Source of the DNA: Anabaena sphaerica FACHB-251
GTDB taxonomy: Bacteria; Cyanobacteriota; Cyanobacteriia; Cyanobacteriales; Nostocaceae
Assembly: GCF_014696825.1 (NCBI RefSeq)
Contig: NZ_JACJQU010000014.1
Span: 62,001 to 126,000, forward strand
Length of the DNA: 64,000 nucleotides
Direction: 5' to 3'
Shown here piece after piece: positions 16,746 to 25,636 of the stretch (positions are counted from its first letter, which is position 1; the number at the start of each line of letters is the position of its first letter). The notes under the pieces are model-generated. The model was not told the DNA's origin, did not search any database, and saw only the letters and a program-made list of their open reading frames with translations. A program made the translations under genes and the position numbers.

Positions 16746-16774
16746 TTGACTTGGCTGATATTAGCTGATAATAA
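16746..16774 (+). promoter_or_regulatory. Possible sigma-70-type promoter of the Uma2 gene
   Basis: TTGACT at 16746-16751 and TAATAA at 16769-16774 are separated by 17 bases, and lie 25 bases upstream of the Uma2 start. The match is reasonable but unproven in this AT-rich gap. Confidence 0.35.
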
Positions 16775-16798
16775 AAATAACCTCTTTGAGTAAAACCT

Positions 16799-17392
16799 AT
16801 GGAAACCCTCACCTTAAACATACCTCCCGCAGTAGGTTTAACAGATGAGCAGTTTTATCAACTTTGCATTGCTAACGAACCCTGGAAATTAGAACTTAGC
16901 CAAACAGGAGAATTAATAATTATGCCCCCCACAGGTGGAGAAAGCGGAATTAGAAACTCAGATATTAACATAGAACTAGGTTTATGGAATCGTCAAACAA
17001 AATTAGGTAAAGTATTTGACTCCTCCACCGAATTTAAATTACCTAGTGGTGCTTATCGCTGTCCTGATGCAGCTTGGGTAAAATTATCAAGATGGGAAGC
17101 TTTAACCCCAGAAGAGAAAAAACGGTTTCCCCCCCTTTGTCCTGATTTTGTAATTGAACTACGTTCGGAAACTGATACTCTAGAAAAACTACGCACTAAA
17201 ATGAAAGAATATAGAGATAATGGCGCACTTTTAGGTTGGTTAATTGATCCACAAACACCCCTAGTAGAAATTTATCGACCAGGAAAAAATGTAGAAATTA
17301 TCAACTTTGATTTTCACAACCCACCAAAACTTTCTGGCGAAGATATTTTACCTGGCTTTATTCTCGATTTGCAGATAATTTTAAATCCATAG
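16799..17392 (+). CDS. Uma2 family (DUF820) PD-(D/E)XK nuclease-like protein
   Basis: A 197-residue Uma2 protein, a family greatly expanded in cyanobacteria and with a predicted restriction-endonuclease fold. The typical blocks are present: LIIMPPTGGESGIRN near 38-53, a FKLPSGAYRCPDAAWV strand-turn near 81-96 carrying the active-site Asp, and CPDFVIELRSETD near 116-128 with the Glu of the E-x-K/R-like site, then LGWLIDP near 149-155. Cellular function is unknown; the copies are often single and scattered, and some act near mobile elements. It lies divergent from the Z1 operon with a 128-base gap. Confidence 0.9.
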   Translation: METLTLNIPPAVGLTDEQFYQLCIANEPWKLELSQTGELIIMPPTGGESGIRNSDINIELGLWNRQTKLGKVFDSSTEFKLPSGAYRCPDAAWVKLSRWEALTPEEKKRFPPLCPDFVIELRSETDTLEKLRTKMKEYRDNGALLGWLIDPQTPLVEIYRPGKNVEIINFDFHNPPKLSGEDILPGFILDLQIILNP

Positions 17393-17439
17393 ATTCTAAA
17401 TTTATGGATTATGATTTATCAAAAAAATATTCCCAATGG

Positions 17440-17901
17440 CTACTTAGGTTTATGATTGGCTAACATTTGACGATATTTATCATTATTTTTTGCTTCTATC
17501 CATTTAGCTTTAAATATTGCCGCTGATTCAGCCTTAACTGGATCTGTATCATAAGGCAATATCTCTTTTTTATTATCTGATGATGTGCTATGAGGATTAT
17601 ATTTTCTGCCGCTTTTATGATTAGCATAGCGACGGGAGCGGGTATATCCCATTTGCAAGAATTTCCTCGCCATATCTGCTCCCACAAAATCGTCCTGTTG
17701 CAGATAATCTAGAAACATACTATAAATTTTTTCACTAGATTCTCTGGCGATATCAGGAGTTTTAAAGCGCCAATAAGGCAGAATTTCTGATTTATAAGGT
17801 TCAACCAACAATACTCCCTGTTCGCCTTTACCTACCTGATAAAGTTCTGGATTTTTACGAAAGTCTATGGACTTAAAATCTAAAGAATAATCAAAAGCCA
17901 T
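17440..17901 (-). CDS. DUF4385 domain-containing protein
   Basis: A 153-residue protein matching the DUF4385 type: FDYSLDFKSIDFRKNPELY at 3-21, then VGKGEQGVLLVEPYKSEILP at 23-42, WRFKTPDIARESSEKI and the basic GYTRSRRYANHKSGRKY near 106-122. The conserved YKSEILP-W-RFKTP and KFLQMGYTR signatures make it easy to recognise, but no function is established for the family. It is soluble, with no signal peptide. It converges on the Uma2 gene and is divergent from the VOC gene. Confidence 0.88.
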   Translation of the reverse strand: MAFDYSLDFKSIDFRKNPELYQVGKGEQGVLLVEPYKSEILPYWRFKTPDIARESSEKIYSMFLDYLQQDDFVGADMARKFLQMGYTRSRRYANHKSGRKYNPHSTSSDNKKEILPYDTDPVKAESAAIFKAKWIEAKNNDKYRQMLANHKPK

Positions 17902-17985
17902 GATGAGTTTATACTAAATATAAAAGTTAAAATAAAAGGTACAATCTTTTTTAACTTCTATCCTAGTAAATAAATTTTGTTGGTT

Positions 17986-18432
17986 ATGCTACCCAGCAAT
18001 GTCCTTGCACCAGGTAATCTGCGTAAAGTTCATCACATTGCCCTAAATGTTCGGGATATGCAAGCTTCCCGTCATTTTTACGGTCATATTTTGGGTTTAC
18101 ACGAACTCACAGGGGAGGAAGTACCAGCAACTTTGGTGGAACTTGTGAATGCGGGAAAAGTCGCTAATTTTGTCACCCCAGATGGAACAATATTAGACTT
18201 ATTTGGGGAACCGGAATTATTACCACCAGACCCTGACCCCAAGAAGTCCTTTACTAGAGCATATCATTTGGCGTTTGATATTGATCCAGAATTATTTGAT
18301 CAAGCTGTGTCCGTGATCAGAGAAAATAATCTAGTAATTGCTTATGGACCCCTTACCCGTCCTACAGGTAGAGGGGTGTACTTTTATGACCCCGATGGGT
18401 TTATGATTGAAATTCGTTGTGATCCTCATTAA
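17986..18432 (+). CDS. VOC-superfamily (glyoxalase/dioxygenase-like) protein
   Basis: A 148-residue vicinal-oxygen-chelate protein with two beta-alpha-beta modules. Metal-ligand positions look intact: His in KVHHIALNVRDM near 16-27, Glu in the region of LHELTGEE near 42-49, His in RAYHLAFDID near 87-96, and the terminal Glu in GFMIEIRCDPH near 138-148. It could be a lyase, dioxygenase, isomerase or resistance protein; the substrate is not readable. The ATG at 17986 is used; a TTG nine bases upstream is in frame. The next gene starts 8 bases after this stop, so co-transcription is likely. Confidence 0.85.
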   Translation: MLPSNVLAPGNLRKVHHIALNVRDMQASRHFYGHILGLHELTGEEVPATLVELVNAGKVANFVTPDGTILDLFGEPELLPPDPDPKKSFTRAYHLAFDIDPELFDQAVSVIRENNLVIAYGPLTRPTGRGVYFYDPDGFMIEIRCDPH

Positions 18433-18440
18433 ATGAGAAA

Positions 18441-18722
18441 ATGGAAAAAGTTTTAAAAGTTATTGAAGACGTAATTACTAACCCACCAATTCCTCACGAA
18501 CCCTATAAGCAATCTTTAAAAAATTGGGCGATGTATTGCTTACGCGATAGAGGTTTTATTGTTGTATATGCCCAAAAAGGTGATTTTGCTGTGGAAGTAA
18601 AAGGAGGAGGAAAGCTGTATTTTAAAGTTACCAATAATGCGGTTGATTTGGATGATAATATCAACTGGATAGTGTGGGATGGTGCAGCTAAAAAAGTCAG
18701 TTTAATTCCGCAAATGTTATAA
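18441..18722 (+). CDS. Small hypothetical protein downstream of the VOC gene
   Basis: A 93-residue soluble protein (MEKVLKVIEDVITNPPIPHE...) that I do not recognise. The N-terminal third is helical and the remainder looks like a small beta domain (FIVVYAQKGDFAVEVKGGGK, then INWIVWDGAAKKVSLIP). Short spacing from the VOC gene suggests one transcript. There is no motif on which to base a function. Confidence 0.6.
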   Translation: MEKVLKVIEDVITNPPIPHEPYKQSLKNWAMYCLRDRGFIVVYAQKGDFAVEVKGGGKLYFKVTNNAVDLDDNINWIVWDGAAKKVSLIPQML

Positions 18723-18733
18723 TATTATAGTAG

Positions 18734-18761
18734 GTTGGGTTAAGCAACAGCGCAACCCAAC
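18734..18761. repeat. Dispersed hairpin repeat after the VOC operon
   Basis: GTTGGGTT (18734-18741) pairs with AACCCAAC (18754-18761) around a 12-base loop. This hairpin type is frequent in cyanobacterial intergenic DNA and may serve as a 3'-end structure. The 200 bases after it hold only low-complexity AACGAAG/AGAAAG repeats. Confidence 0.6.
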
Positions 18762-18976
18762 AAAATCTTGATCATGTTAGTTTAGTCTGCACGATAGCAC
18801 ATAAATCTTTTTTAACGAACCACGAAGAAACGAAGAAACGAAGGGAAGAAAGAGAAGAAAGAGAAATAGAAGAAGTTTTGACAAATAGATTGATATTTCC
18901 CATATCACAGGATTATTCATTTATTTAGACCAAACTCTTGCGTTCTTTCTTCGCGTCTTTGCGTGAGATAAAAAAA

Positions 18977-19717
18977 TCATTGTTTCGCAAATACTAGAAA
19001 ATGCTGCTGCGGTAATGAATTTTTACTTTCCTGCAAAACTAAACCTACTGCTTGCATTTCTTTTTTCACTTGTTTTTGAGTCATTTTGTGCAAACGTTTA
19101 ATCATAATAAAGGGATTTTCAGCCCGATATTCTACTAAAACAACTCTACCACCTGGTTTTAAGGCTTTAACAATTTCTGTCATCACTTCTTGAGGATATG
19201 CTAATTCATGATAAGCATCAACCATAATTGCTAAATCTATGCTTTCTGGTGGTAAGTTAGGATTAGTTAAAGTTGCTAAAATTGGTTCAACATTATTGAT
19301 ATTTTTCTGTTGTTTAAAATACTCAATAATCTCTAACATTTCTGGCTGAATATCTACCGCCAAAACTTTACCTTGTGGTAATGAAGGTGATATTAAAAAA
19401 CTTAAATAACCTGTACCAACACCAATATCTGCAACTACATCATCAGGTTTTAAATTGAGGAGATTGACTATTTGACTAGGTTTTTCTTCCGCTTCCCGGC
19501 TGGGTCTTTCTAACCAACCTGCACCTGTATAACCCATGACTTGAGCAATTTCACGACCAAAGTAGTATTTACCGATACCATCATGGCTGTGATTTTGTCG
19601 CTGTTCGTAAATGGGAGATGCTGCTGTGGGAAGGTTGGAGAAAGTAAGTAAGATTCCCCAACTGAGAAGAAGGATGAGTATTAAATTATAAATGGTTCTA
19701 AAGAGCGATCGCACCAT
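18977..19717 (-). CDS. Membrane-anchored or exported class I SAM-dependent methyltransferase
   Basis: A 246-residue methyltransferase with an N-terminal hydrophobic segment (about 9-28, after MVRSLFR) ending near LPTAASP, which looks like a signal peptide or membrane anchor. The methyltransferase core is sound: motif I VVADIGVGTGYLS at 94-106, acidic LAVDIQPEM near 118-126, LAIMVDAYHEL near 163-173 and ALKPGGRVVLVEY near 184-196. S-adenosylmethionine is normally cytoplasmic, so either the N-terminus is an anchor with the domain facing inside, or the exported form is unusual. The start overlaps the end of the upstream metallophosphoesterase gene by 37 bases, suggesting translational coupling. 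Confidence 0.8.
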   Translation of the reverse strand: MVRSLFRTIYNLILILLLSWGILLTFSNLPTAASPIYEQRQNHSHDGIGKYYFGREIAQVMGYTGAGWLERPSREAEEKPSQIVNLLNLKPDDVVADIGVGTGYLSFLISPSLPQGKVLAVDIQPEMLEIIEYFKQQKNINNVEPILATLTNPNLPPESIDLAIMVDAYHELAYPQEVMTEIVKALKPGGRVVLVEYRAENPFIMIKRLHKMTQKQVKKEMQAVGLVLQESKNSLPQQHFLVFAKQ

Positions 19718-21249
19718 TTCCCCTCTATTAATTCTGTAACTAGTGGTGTAATAATAAACTTAGCAGGGAAACCTGCTTTCACATCCACCCGCACACAGGA
19801 ATAAGGCTTTTTCCTCTGGGAACCGTAACCGCTGCGTCCCACATAAAGCAGTGAATCTGCAACTTTGCGCGTAGAACCACCAGCAACATCAGTAAAAGTT
19901 TCCATCAGTTCTGTCCCTTCCTCCCGTTGACGACGGGGACGACGACCACTGCCACCACAGACAATATAATTAAGGTGAGAATCAGCATATCCTGTGTCCG
20001 TTGTCCGCAGATATTCCAAACAGTGCGCGTGACCATTGAAAATCACATCTACCAACGGTCTACCTTGAGTTATATTACCCAAAGTCGCCGCTACTTGCTC
20101 AAATACTCCCCGCAAGCGATGACGCACAGCTAAAGTTTGTCCTTGATGCCACTTAGTTGCTTCTGTAACATAAGGAGGATGATGGAAAAATATTACCCGT
20201 CCCCGCACTTCTGAATTATGCCAAGATTCAATTAATCGATTTTGCAACCATTGTAGTTGTTCAAAATCAATATCAGCAGGTGTATGAGATTCTAATTGCT
20301 TTTCAATATCCATCTTGACTTCGTTGAGTTGGTCTACCTTAGCACCCAAGTCAGCCAGTTGTTCAGATTCGTCTGCATTTTCGGATTTGAGTTTGTCACA
20401 CTCTGCCAAAATTTGCAACTCTTCTTGTTCTATCTGTTGACGACGCTGTAGCAACTCCCGACGGTAAATATCTCCTGCTTGGGTTTCTGGTAAGGGTTCT
20501 GGTGTATTAAAAGTATTAGAATCAAGGGCAAAAAAGTCAATCCCGCCATAATGAAAACTATAATACCGATTAGGTAAGCGGGTAAATTGTCCCGGTTGGT
20601 AATGCAAACAGCGACCTGTATTACTTTTAGCGGTGTAATGTGCATCTAAATGATTTTCTAAGTCTGCTGGAGAAAGAGCAGCTAAATAATCAATAAATGC
20701 CCTTGTATAAGCGTCGCCTTGATTTGACCCATGCCAACCAATCTCAATATCTCTGTAGCGTAACATCCGACGCAAAGGCAAGGTAGAACCTGTCACCAAC
20801 CGATACATTAAAGGCACATCATAGTAATCATGATTACCCAAAACTGGCAAAATTGGTAACTTAAAAACCATCCGGTCATAAGTAATATTTTTGGGGTTTT
20901 CACCACCTACAATAAATTCCCGGTAAGGTTCAATAAAATTAGCCGGATAATACTCACGGGAACCCACCACATAAATTACATCACCAGTATGTAAGACAAA
21001 ACGGCAATCATCCCCATGATTTAACATCATTTCCGCAACTTGGCGTTGAGGATGGGAAGTGTACTGAGATTTAGTTCCAGTGTCGCCAATTACCATAAAC
21101 GAAAAATCTGGACTGTCCTCTCGGCCATCATCTAAAATCATCGAGGTTTGGTCAATTCCTCGTTGCTTAATACTAGGATGCAGCCATCGCACCCGTTGTT
21201 TCATCTTTTGAATTTTTACAGGAACCGATGGTTCAGAAATCAATTTCAT
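19681..21249 (-). CDS. Calcineurin-like metallophosphoesterase
   Basis: A 522-residue metallophosphoesterase with all dimetal motifs: VIGDTG near 52-57, HTGDVIY near 84-90, LGNHDYYD near 138-145, FFHHPPY near 357-363 and NGHAHCLEY near 397-405. A Glu/Leu-rich coiled coil (about 255-320) interrupts the domain between the third and fourth blocks. There is no signal peptide. It should hydrolyse a phosphomonoester or phosphodiester, substrate unknown. The methyltransferase gene overlaps its 3' end, so the two are probably one operon. Confidence 0.85.
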   Translation of the reverse strand: MKLISEPSVPVKIQKMKQRVRWLHPSIKQRGIDQTSMILDDGREDSPDFSFMVIGDTGTKSQYTSHPQRQVAEMMLNHGDDCRFVLHTGDVIYVVGSREYYPANFIEPYREFIVGGENPKNITYDRMVFKLPILPVLGNHDYYDVPLMYRLVTGSTLPLRRMLRYRDIEIGWHGSNQGDAYTRAFIDYLAALSPADLENHLDAHYTAKSNTGRCLHYQPGQFTRLPNRYYSFHYGGIDFFALDSNTFNTPEPLPETQAGDIYRRELLQRRQQIEQEELQILAECDKLKSENADESEQLADLGAKVDQLNEVKMDIEKQLESHTPADIDFEQLQWLQNRLIESWHNSEVRGRVIFFHHPPYVTEATKWHQGQTLAVRHRLRGVFEQVAATLGNITQGRPLVDVIFNGHAHCLEYLRTTDTGYADSHLNYIVCGGSGRRPRRQREEGTELMETFTDVAGGSTRKVADSLLYVGRSGYGSQRKKPYSCVRVDVKAGFPAKFIITPLVTELIEGKWCDRSLEPFII

Positions 21250-21711
21250 AGCTGAAATTAGCTAACGCCTAAGCTGATTCTAACGAGTTAATCAATCTTT
21301 GAAAATCAAATATCTGATCTAATGCTAGTGATGTTACTGAGCTATCTGATATTTATCTTTCATTTAGCATAACACCGTTATCTAGTAGATGAATATTTTT
21401 ACCTAAGTCTTTCGTATGATTTTAACATATTTGATGAGTTTTCCTTCATGAAAATAACCAGATGACTATCTTCAAGTTGGTATAATATCGACATTTACGA
21501 AAAATAGGAAACAGATTTTAATCTTTATCTCCTGAGAAAATTAATTATCCGAGTTATGCTATAGACTCAACTCCTGTGAGCAAAAGTTATAGGGAATATT
21601 ATATAGTGTCATCCGAGATGGCATTGCTCAAAAACTAATTGGGCAAATTTTGCCTAGTTGTCAAATATTGACGTGGCTTTTTAATTTATTGTCTCTGACT
21701 ATTTGTAGAAA
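21250..21711. other. Gene-free divergent promoter region
   Basis: These 462 AT-rich bases separate the metallophosphoesterase and the first mscS gene, which point away from each other, so promoters for both are expected. I see no RNA gene, strong hairpin or tandem repeat, and no convincing -35/-10 pair. Confidence 0.4.
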
Positions 21712-22695
21712 ATGAATGAATCAATCATTACTCGGTTTTTATCTCCTCAACTACAGAAAATCTATGAGCAAGTTATTACACCTTACCAGAAATGGCTGGT
21801 ATTTGTTTTGTTCTTGATAGTAATTGATATCTTTTTATTAATTGTTTTGCAACAAAATTGGCTTAAGTATATAGAGATTCCCCTTGGGTTATCAATAGCC
21901 ATCATGGTTGGTGTGTTAACCTCTAGGCTGTTTGATAAATTCTTCAATTATTATTTGTTAGAGTTAGCTATTAAGCAAAAAATGAATGGGGAAATATTAG
22001 TAGTCAGTAATATTATAGCCAATGGTCTTATTTCTCTGATCATCTTCTGCATTTTCGCTCAGACTCATCAAATCAATCTCTTGGGTTTAGTAACGAGTTT
22101 AGGAATCGGAGGGGTAGCTTTAGCTTTTGCAGCTAAACAAACCTTGCAACAGTTATTAGGTGGAATTGTCATTTATATTGATAGACCTTTTGTAGTTGAT
22201 GACTATATCGGTTTACCTGATGGGACATTTGGTAGAGTAGAATCCATAGGTTTACGTTCTACTAAAATTAGAAATTCCGGTAAGGGAACTGTAACTATAG
22301 TTCCCAATGATTCCCTCATTGAATTAAATATCGAAAACTTCACAGGAGGAAGAAAAGTTGTTTCCTTAATTTATTTGAAGTTCTATCAAAAAATCAACGA
22401 AAATGAAAGAGCTTTGATTCGTCAAGTTATCTTAGAAAGTACCAAGGATCTATTTGGTATTGATTCGCGCAATACCGAAGTAAATTTTAAGGATATATAC
22501 CAAGATGAAAAAACTAATACTACTCAGGCACAAATTAGCTTTTTTATTCTCGGTGCTGGTGACATAGGTATGGATATGCGTCATCAATTGCTAGATATAG
22601 CTAAACAAAAGATTACCATGCAACTTCAAGGATTTGGTATTAATTTTGAGGTTGCAGATGAAGCAGTGAATATTGATGCACCCATCACCATCTAA
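21712..22695 (+). CDS. MscS-family mechanosensitive ion channel (first of a tandem pair)
   Basis: A 327-residue small-conductance mechanosensitive channel protein. Three hydrophobic helices (about 27-48, 58-76 and 92-116) precede the pore-lining segment LGIGGVALAFAAKQTLQQLL (about 131-150), followed by the MscS beta domain (DRPFVVDDYIGLPDGTFGRV; RSTKIRNSGKGTVTIVPNDS in two parts) and a C-terminal alpha/beta region. Such channels open on membrane tension to release solutes on hypo-osmotic shock. The next mscS gene begins 9 bases downstream. Confidence 0.9.
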   Translation: MNESIITRFLSPQLQKIYEQVITPYQKWLVFVLFLIVIDIFLLIVLQQNWLKYIEIPLGLSIAIMVGVLTSRLFDKFFNYYLLELAIKQKMNGEILVVSNIIANGLISLIIFCIFAQTHQINLLGLVTSLGIGGVALAFAAKQTLQQLLGGIVIYIDRPFVVDDYIGLPDGTFGRVESIGLRSTKIRNSGKGTVTIVPNDSLIELNIENFTGGRKVVSLIYLKFYQKINENERALIRQVILESTKDLFGIDSRNTEVNFKDIYQDEKTNTTQAQISFFILGAGDIGMDMRHQLLDIAKQKITMQLQGFGINFEVADEAVNIDAPITI

Positions 22696-22704
22696 ATAAG
22701 TAAA

Positions 22705-23838
22705 ATGCAGATTTTAGTCGATATCCAAAATTGGTTGCCACTTGACGCAGAAACACGCAAATTTCTGATCTCATTGGGAATCAATTTGGGAATTTTTGGT
22801 TTCTTTTTTATCGTATCTTTGCTAGTGGGTAAATATACTCCTGGGTTATTAACAATAATCATTCATAAATTTACACCACATCAAATAGTTAAGCTTTATG
22901 AAAGCTTAATTAACCCTCTAGAAAAACTCCTGGAAATTACAGGGACGTTAGTTCTTGTTTCTGTATCTTGGAATTTGCTGCAACAATATACAGGACTTTA
23001 TCAAGTTCTAAAATTTTTTCTAGATTTCGCAGTAATTAGCAGTTTTGCGGCTTTAGCATCTCGCTTGTTTCGTCAAGTTTTGCGCGTCTATGGAATTGAT
23101 TTAATTCGCAAAGTAGGGTTAGAAGTTGATGAATTATTACTCGTTGTTGAAACAGTCGCTAATGTCTTTATTGGTTTTATAGCAGCTTTAGCTTTTGCTC
23201 AAAGTCAGAATGTCAATTTAATAGGTTTAATTGCAGGTTTAGGTATTGGGGGTATAGCGGTTGCTTTTGCGGCTCAAAGCACTTTGGAACAAATTTTTGG
23301 CACAATTGTTTTATATCTAGATCGTCCTTTTGTTCCCGGAGAATACATTCGCGTCAATTTAAGTTCTCAAGGTACATTATTTGCTCGTGTAGAATCAATT
23401 GGTTTGCGTTCCACCAAGCTGAGAACTGCTGCTAAAAGTACCTTGGTAATTGTTCCTAACTCAGTGATGGCAAAAGTTGATATTGAAAATATCACTAGAG
23501 GAAAAAAGTTAATGGTCTTGCTTTATCTTGATTTTCCGAGAATTCTAGAAAAACCTGAAGAAGCATTATTAGAAAAAGTGATTAAGGAAAGTACCATTAC
23601 TTTATTTGGAATTGACCCCAACAGTACAAAAATTAACTTATTTCCTCAAGATAATCAACCAGGAATTCGGGCTAGGGTGAGTTTCTTTATTTTGGGTTCC
23701 CATGAAAATTCAATTGACTTTCGCAAGCGGTTACTAGAATTAGCAAATGAACATATTTCTAAAAAATTGCTTGGTTACGGTATAGAATTTAAGATGCAAG
23801 AACCGACTCTTTATGTTGAGTCACCCATGACAATTTAA
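22705..23838 (+). CDS. MscS-family mechanosensitive ion channel (second of a tandem pair)
   Basis: A 377-residue MscS homologue and paralogue of the preceding gene. It has about five N-terminal hydrophobic helices (near 20-42, 72-95, 105-125, 148-168) and the pore segment LGIGGIAVAFAAQSTLEQIF near 179-198, then the beta domain DRPFVPGEYIRV and VPNSVMAKVDIENITRG. Both proteins end with the same pattern (FxVxEP/A...SPMTI/APITI), supporting duplication. The 9-base gap implies one transcript; the two could form homomeric or mixed heptamers. Confidence 0.9.
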   Translation: MQILVDIQNWLPLDAETRKFLISLGINLGIFGFFFIVSLLVGKYTPGLLTIIIHKFTPHQIVKLYESLINPLEKLLEITGTLVLVSVSWNLLQQYTGLYQVLKFFLDFAVISSFAALASRLFRQVLRVYGIDLIRKVGLEVDELLLVVETVANVFIGFIAALAFAQSQNVNLIGLIAGLGIGGIAVAFAAQSTLEQIFGTIVLYLDRPFVPGEYIRVNLSSQGTLFARVESIGLRSTKLRTAAKSTLVIVPNSVMAKVDIENITRGKKLMVLLYLDFPRILEKPEEALLEKVIKESTITLFGIDPNSTKINLFPQDNQPGIRARVSFFILGSHENSIDFRKRLLELANEHISKKLLGYGIEFKMQEPTLYVESPMTI

Positions 23839-23865
23839 TTTTCAGATTTTTCAGATTCCTAATAT

Positions 23866-23890
23866 CCCCGGCTTCTTAAAGAAGTCGGGG
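23866..23890. terminator. Strong hairpin after the mscS pair, also a dispersed repeat
   Basis: CCCCGGCTTC (23866-23875) pairs with GAAGTCGGGG (23881-23890) around a 5-base loop with one G-T pair, followed by ATCTAAAAAA. It sits between convergent genes and can end both transcripts. A degenerate relative of this Nostocales repeat occurs near 50228-50250. Confidence 0.6.
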
Positions 23891-23904
23891 ATCTAAAAAA
23901 TTCC

Positions 23905-25134
23905 TTAGTCTACCAACTGAATTACCCCCCACTGTCCATTTGTCAACCACTTAGGATCAGCTATTGCTAATTCCTCCAAAACTTCGGCTTTCAAACCTGC
24001 GGCAACTTCAGATTTCAAGGTGCGTAAAGCTACCATTGGTGCTGGTAAGTAAGAAACTATATCTGCAAATTTTGTGGTAAAATTCCAATAGCGATCGCCT
24101 AATAAACGCCGATAATTAGCATCACCTTTGACAACTATTAAATTCGACTTCCCTAACTCATCTGTAAGTGATTTTGGAATTTCCCAAAATGTTAAAGGTG
24201 AAGTCCAAAAATAGTCTTCAGTTAACACTAACCTACCGGAAGTCAGATTTTGTGTTAATCTCTGTCCCAAAGCTTGAACTTGAGGATGACTGCATTGTTC
24301 TAAAAAATCCTGAGTATAATGCACATCTTTTATCATCGCATCAGATACAAAAGTTGGATGGGGCTTTAAGTGAAGATAAACCTGATTTGCAAAGCCACTA
24401 CCCAAGAGAAAATCTACTAAACATAAATCACAAATTAACTCAAAACCTGCATTATCAACCACAAAATCAATGCGATTATTTGGATATTTAGTTAATAGCT
24501 TAGTAACAGCAAAGGATTCATCTACTAAAATGTTACTTAATTGAGTCTGAATATTAAAACTACTCCTATCATCCTCAAAAGCTGACCATAAACTTAAATC
24601 AACTCGATTTCCCCACAATGCAAAATATAATAAAGCAATTAGAGATGATTTGCTAGGTTTACCTGCTTTTATGGACTCATCCAACCATTCTTGTACTTGA
24701 GTACACAAAGAAATAATCGGATCAATTGATGCTTCTAAACCTTGTTCTTTTTGTAATAAAAATGGATCAACACCTTGCCATTTTTCTGATTGAAAGTAAT
24801 TAGTAATGTTGAGAATTAGACGATAAAAATAAGTTTCTGCAAAAAACCAAGGTACATCTACCCAACGCTGATTTTTATAGGGTTCTAGATATTTTTCCCA
24901 GTCGTTAAAATCTACACCACTGTCATTTGTTAAAGGTTGTAGATATCCGCTTGGTAATTCTAATGCTAATTTTTCCAAGCTTTGATTTATCTCGGAGGTG
25001 AAGCTATTTTCTCTAATTACACGACGTGCAATATCTGGCATTCTTTGAGTTACTGTAAACTCAGTAAAAGAGCCAGCATCTGAGCCTACAAGGGGTGCTG
25101 GTAGTGGTAAATTGGGGATTTGAGGTTTATTCAC
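23905..25134 (-). CDS. ARMT1/DUF89 family damage-control phosphatase-like protein
   Basis: A 409-residue protein resembling the DUF89/ARMT1 group, metal-dependent phosphatases that remove phosphate from damaged or overflow metabolites (human ARMT1 was also described as a carboxyl methyltransferase). Key signs are DFVVDNAGFELICDL near 223-237, with the metal-binding Asp-Asn, HLKPHPTFVSD near 256-266, and VVKGDANYRRLLGDRYW near 336-352. The N-terminal helical region (about 1-200) with W-F-AETYFYRLILN is also typical. The substrate here is unknown. The gene is monocistronic and converges on the mscS pair. Confidence 0.82.
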   Translation of the reverse strand: MNKPQIPNLPLPAPLVGSDAGSFTEFTVTQRMPDIARRVIRENSFTSEINQSLEKLALELPSGYLQPLTNDSGVDFNDWEKYLEPYKNQRWVDVPWFFAETYFYRLILNITNYFQSEKWQGVDPFLLQKEQGLEASIDPIISLCTQVQEWLDESIKAGKPSKSSLIALLYFALWGNRVDLSLWSAFEDDRSSFNIQTQLSNILVDESFAVTKLLTKYPNNRIDFVVDNAGFELICDLCLVDFLLGSGFANQVYLHLKPHPTFVSDAMIKDVHYTQDFLEQCSHPQVQALGQRLTQNLTSGRLVLTEDYFWTSPLTFWEIPKSLTDELGKSNLIVVKGDANYRRLLGDRYWNFTTKFADIVSYLPAPMVALRTLKSEVAAGLKAEVLEELAIADPKWLTNGQWGVIQLVD

Positions 25135-25380
25135 TAAAAACTGCTATCTCCTGCTAATTTTTAGTTATTTTAACTTAATTTTTTAAATTTATAACCCCTA
25201 ATTTTGAGATAAGTCGGAGATATTGCATGGTTTAATTAGTCGTTCATCATTGCTTTGGTAAAAATTCACCTGTTCGTATAAGTCACTAAAATCAATCTAA
25301 AAATCTATTGTTTCCAGTTTTAAAATATCTGATTCTGTTTCTAATTCTGTGAATGAATATCCATTTACCCTTTAGCAATT

Positions 25381-25565
25381 CAGGAGGCAGGAGATAGGAG
25401 GCAGGAGGCAGGAGGAACCCACATTTAAAAACGTAGGATTGAAGCAAGGACGCTTTGTATTTCGTGCTACGCATCTCGATACAATTCTTTTTTTAAACTG
25501 GGCTTTAAACCCAGAATTAAAGTTTTTATTGATACTTCTTTCCTCCTGCCTCCTGCCCTCTTGCC
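25381..25565. repeat. Inverted-repeat region with GGAGGCA heptamer arms
   Basis: Arrays of AGGAGGC-type heptamers at 25381-25417 and, inverted, at 25540-25565 share an 18-bp perfect inverted repeat (25400-25417 with 25540-25557). The 122 bases between them include a hairpin CTGGG/CCCAG (25497-25513). It lies in a 502-base gap between the ARMT1-like gene and the monooxygenase gene; no credible gene is present. Confidence 0.6.
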
Positions 25566-25636
25566 TTGCCATAACGACAATTTTCAACGCCTACCTACTT
25601 ATATACATTTGAAGTTGTTTACTGGCTACTTTTAGT

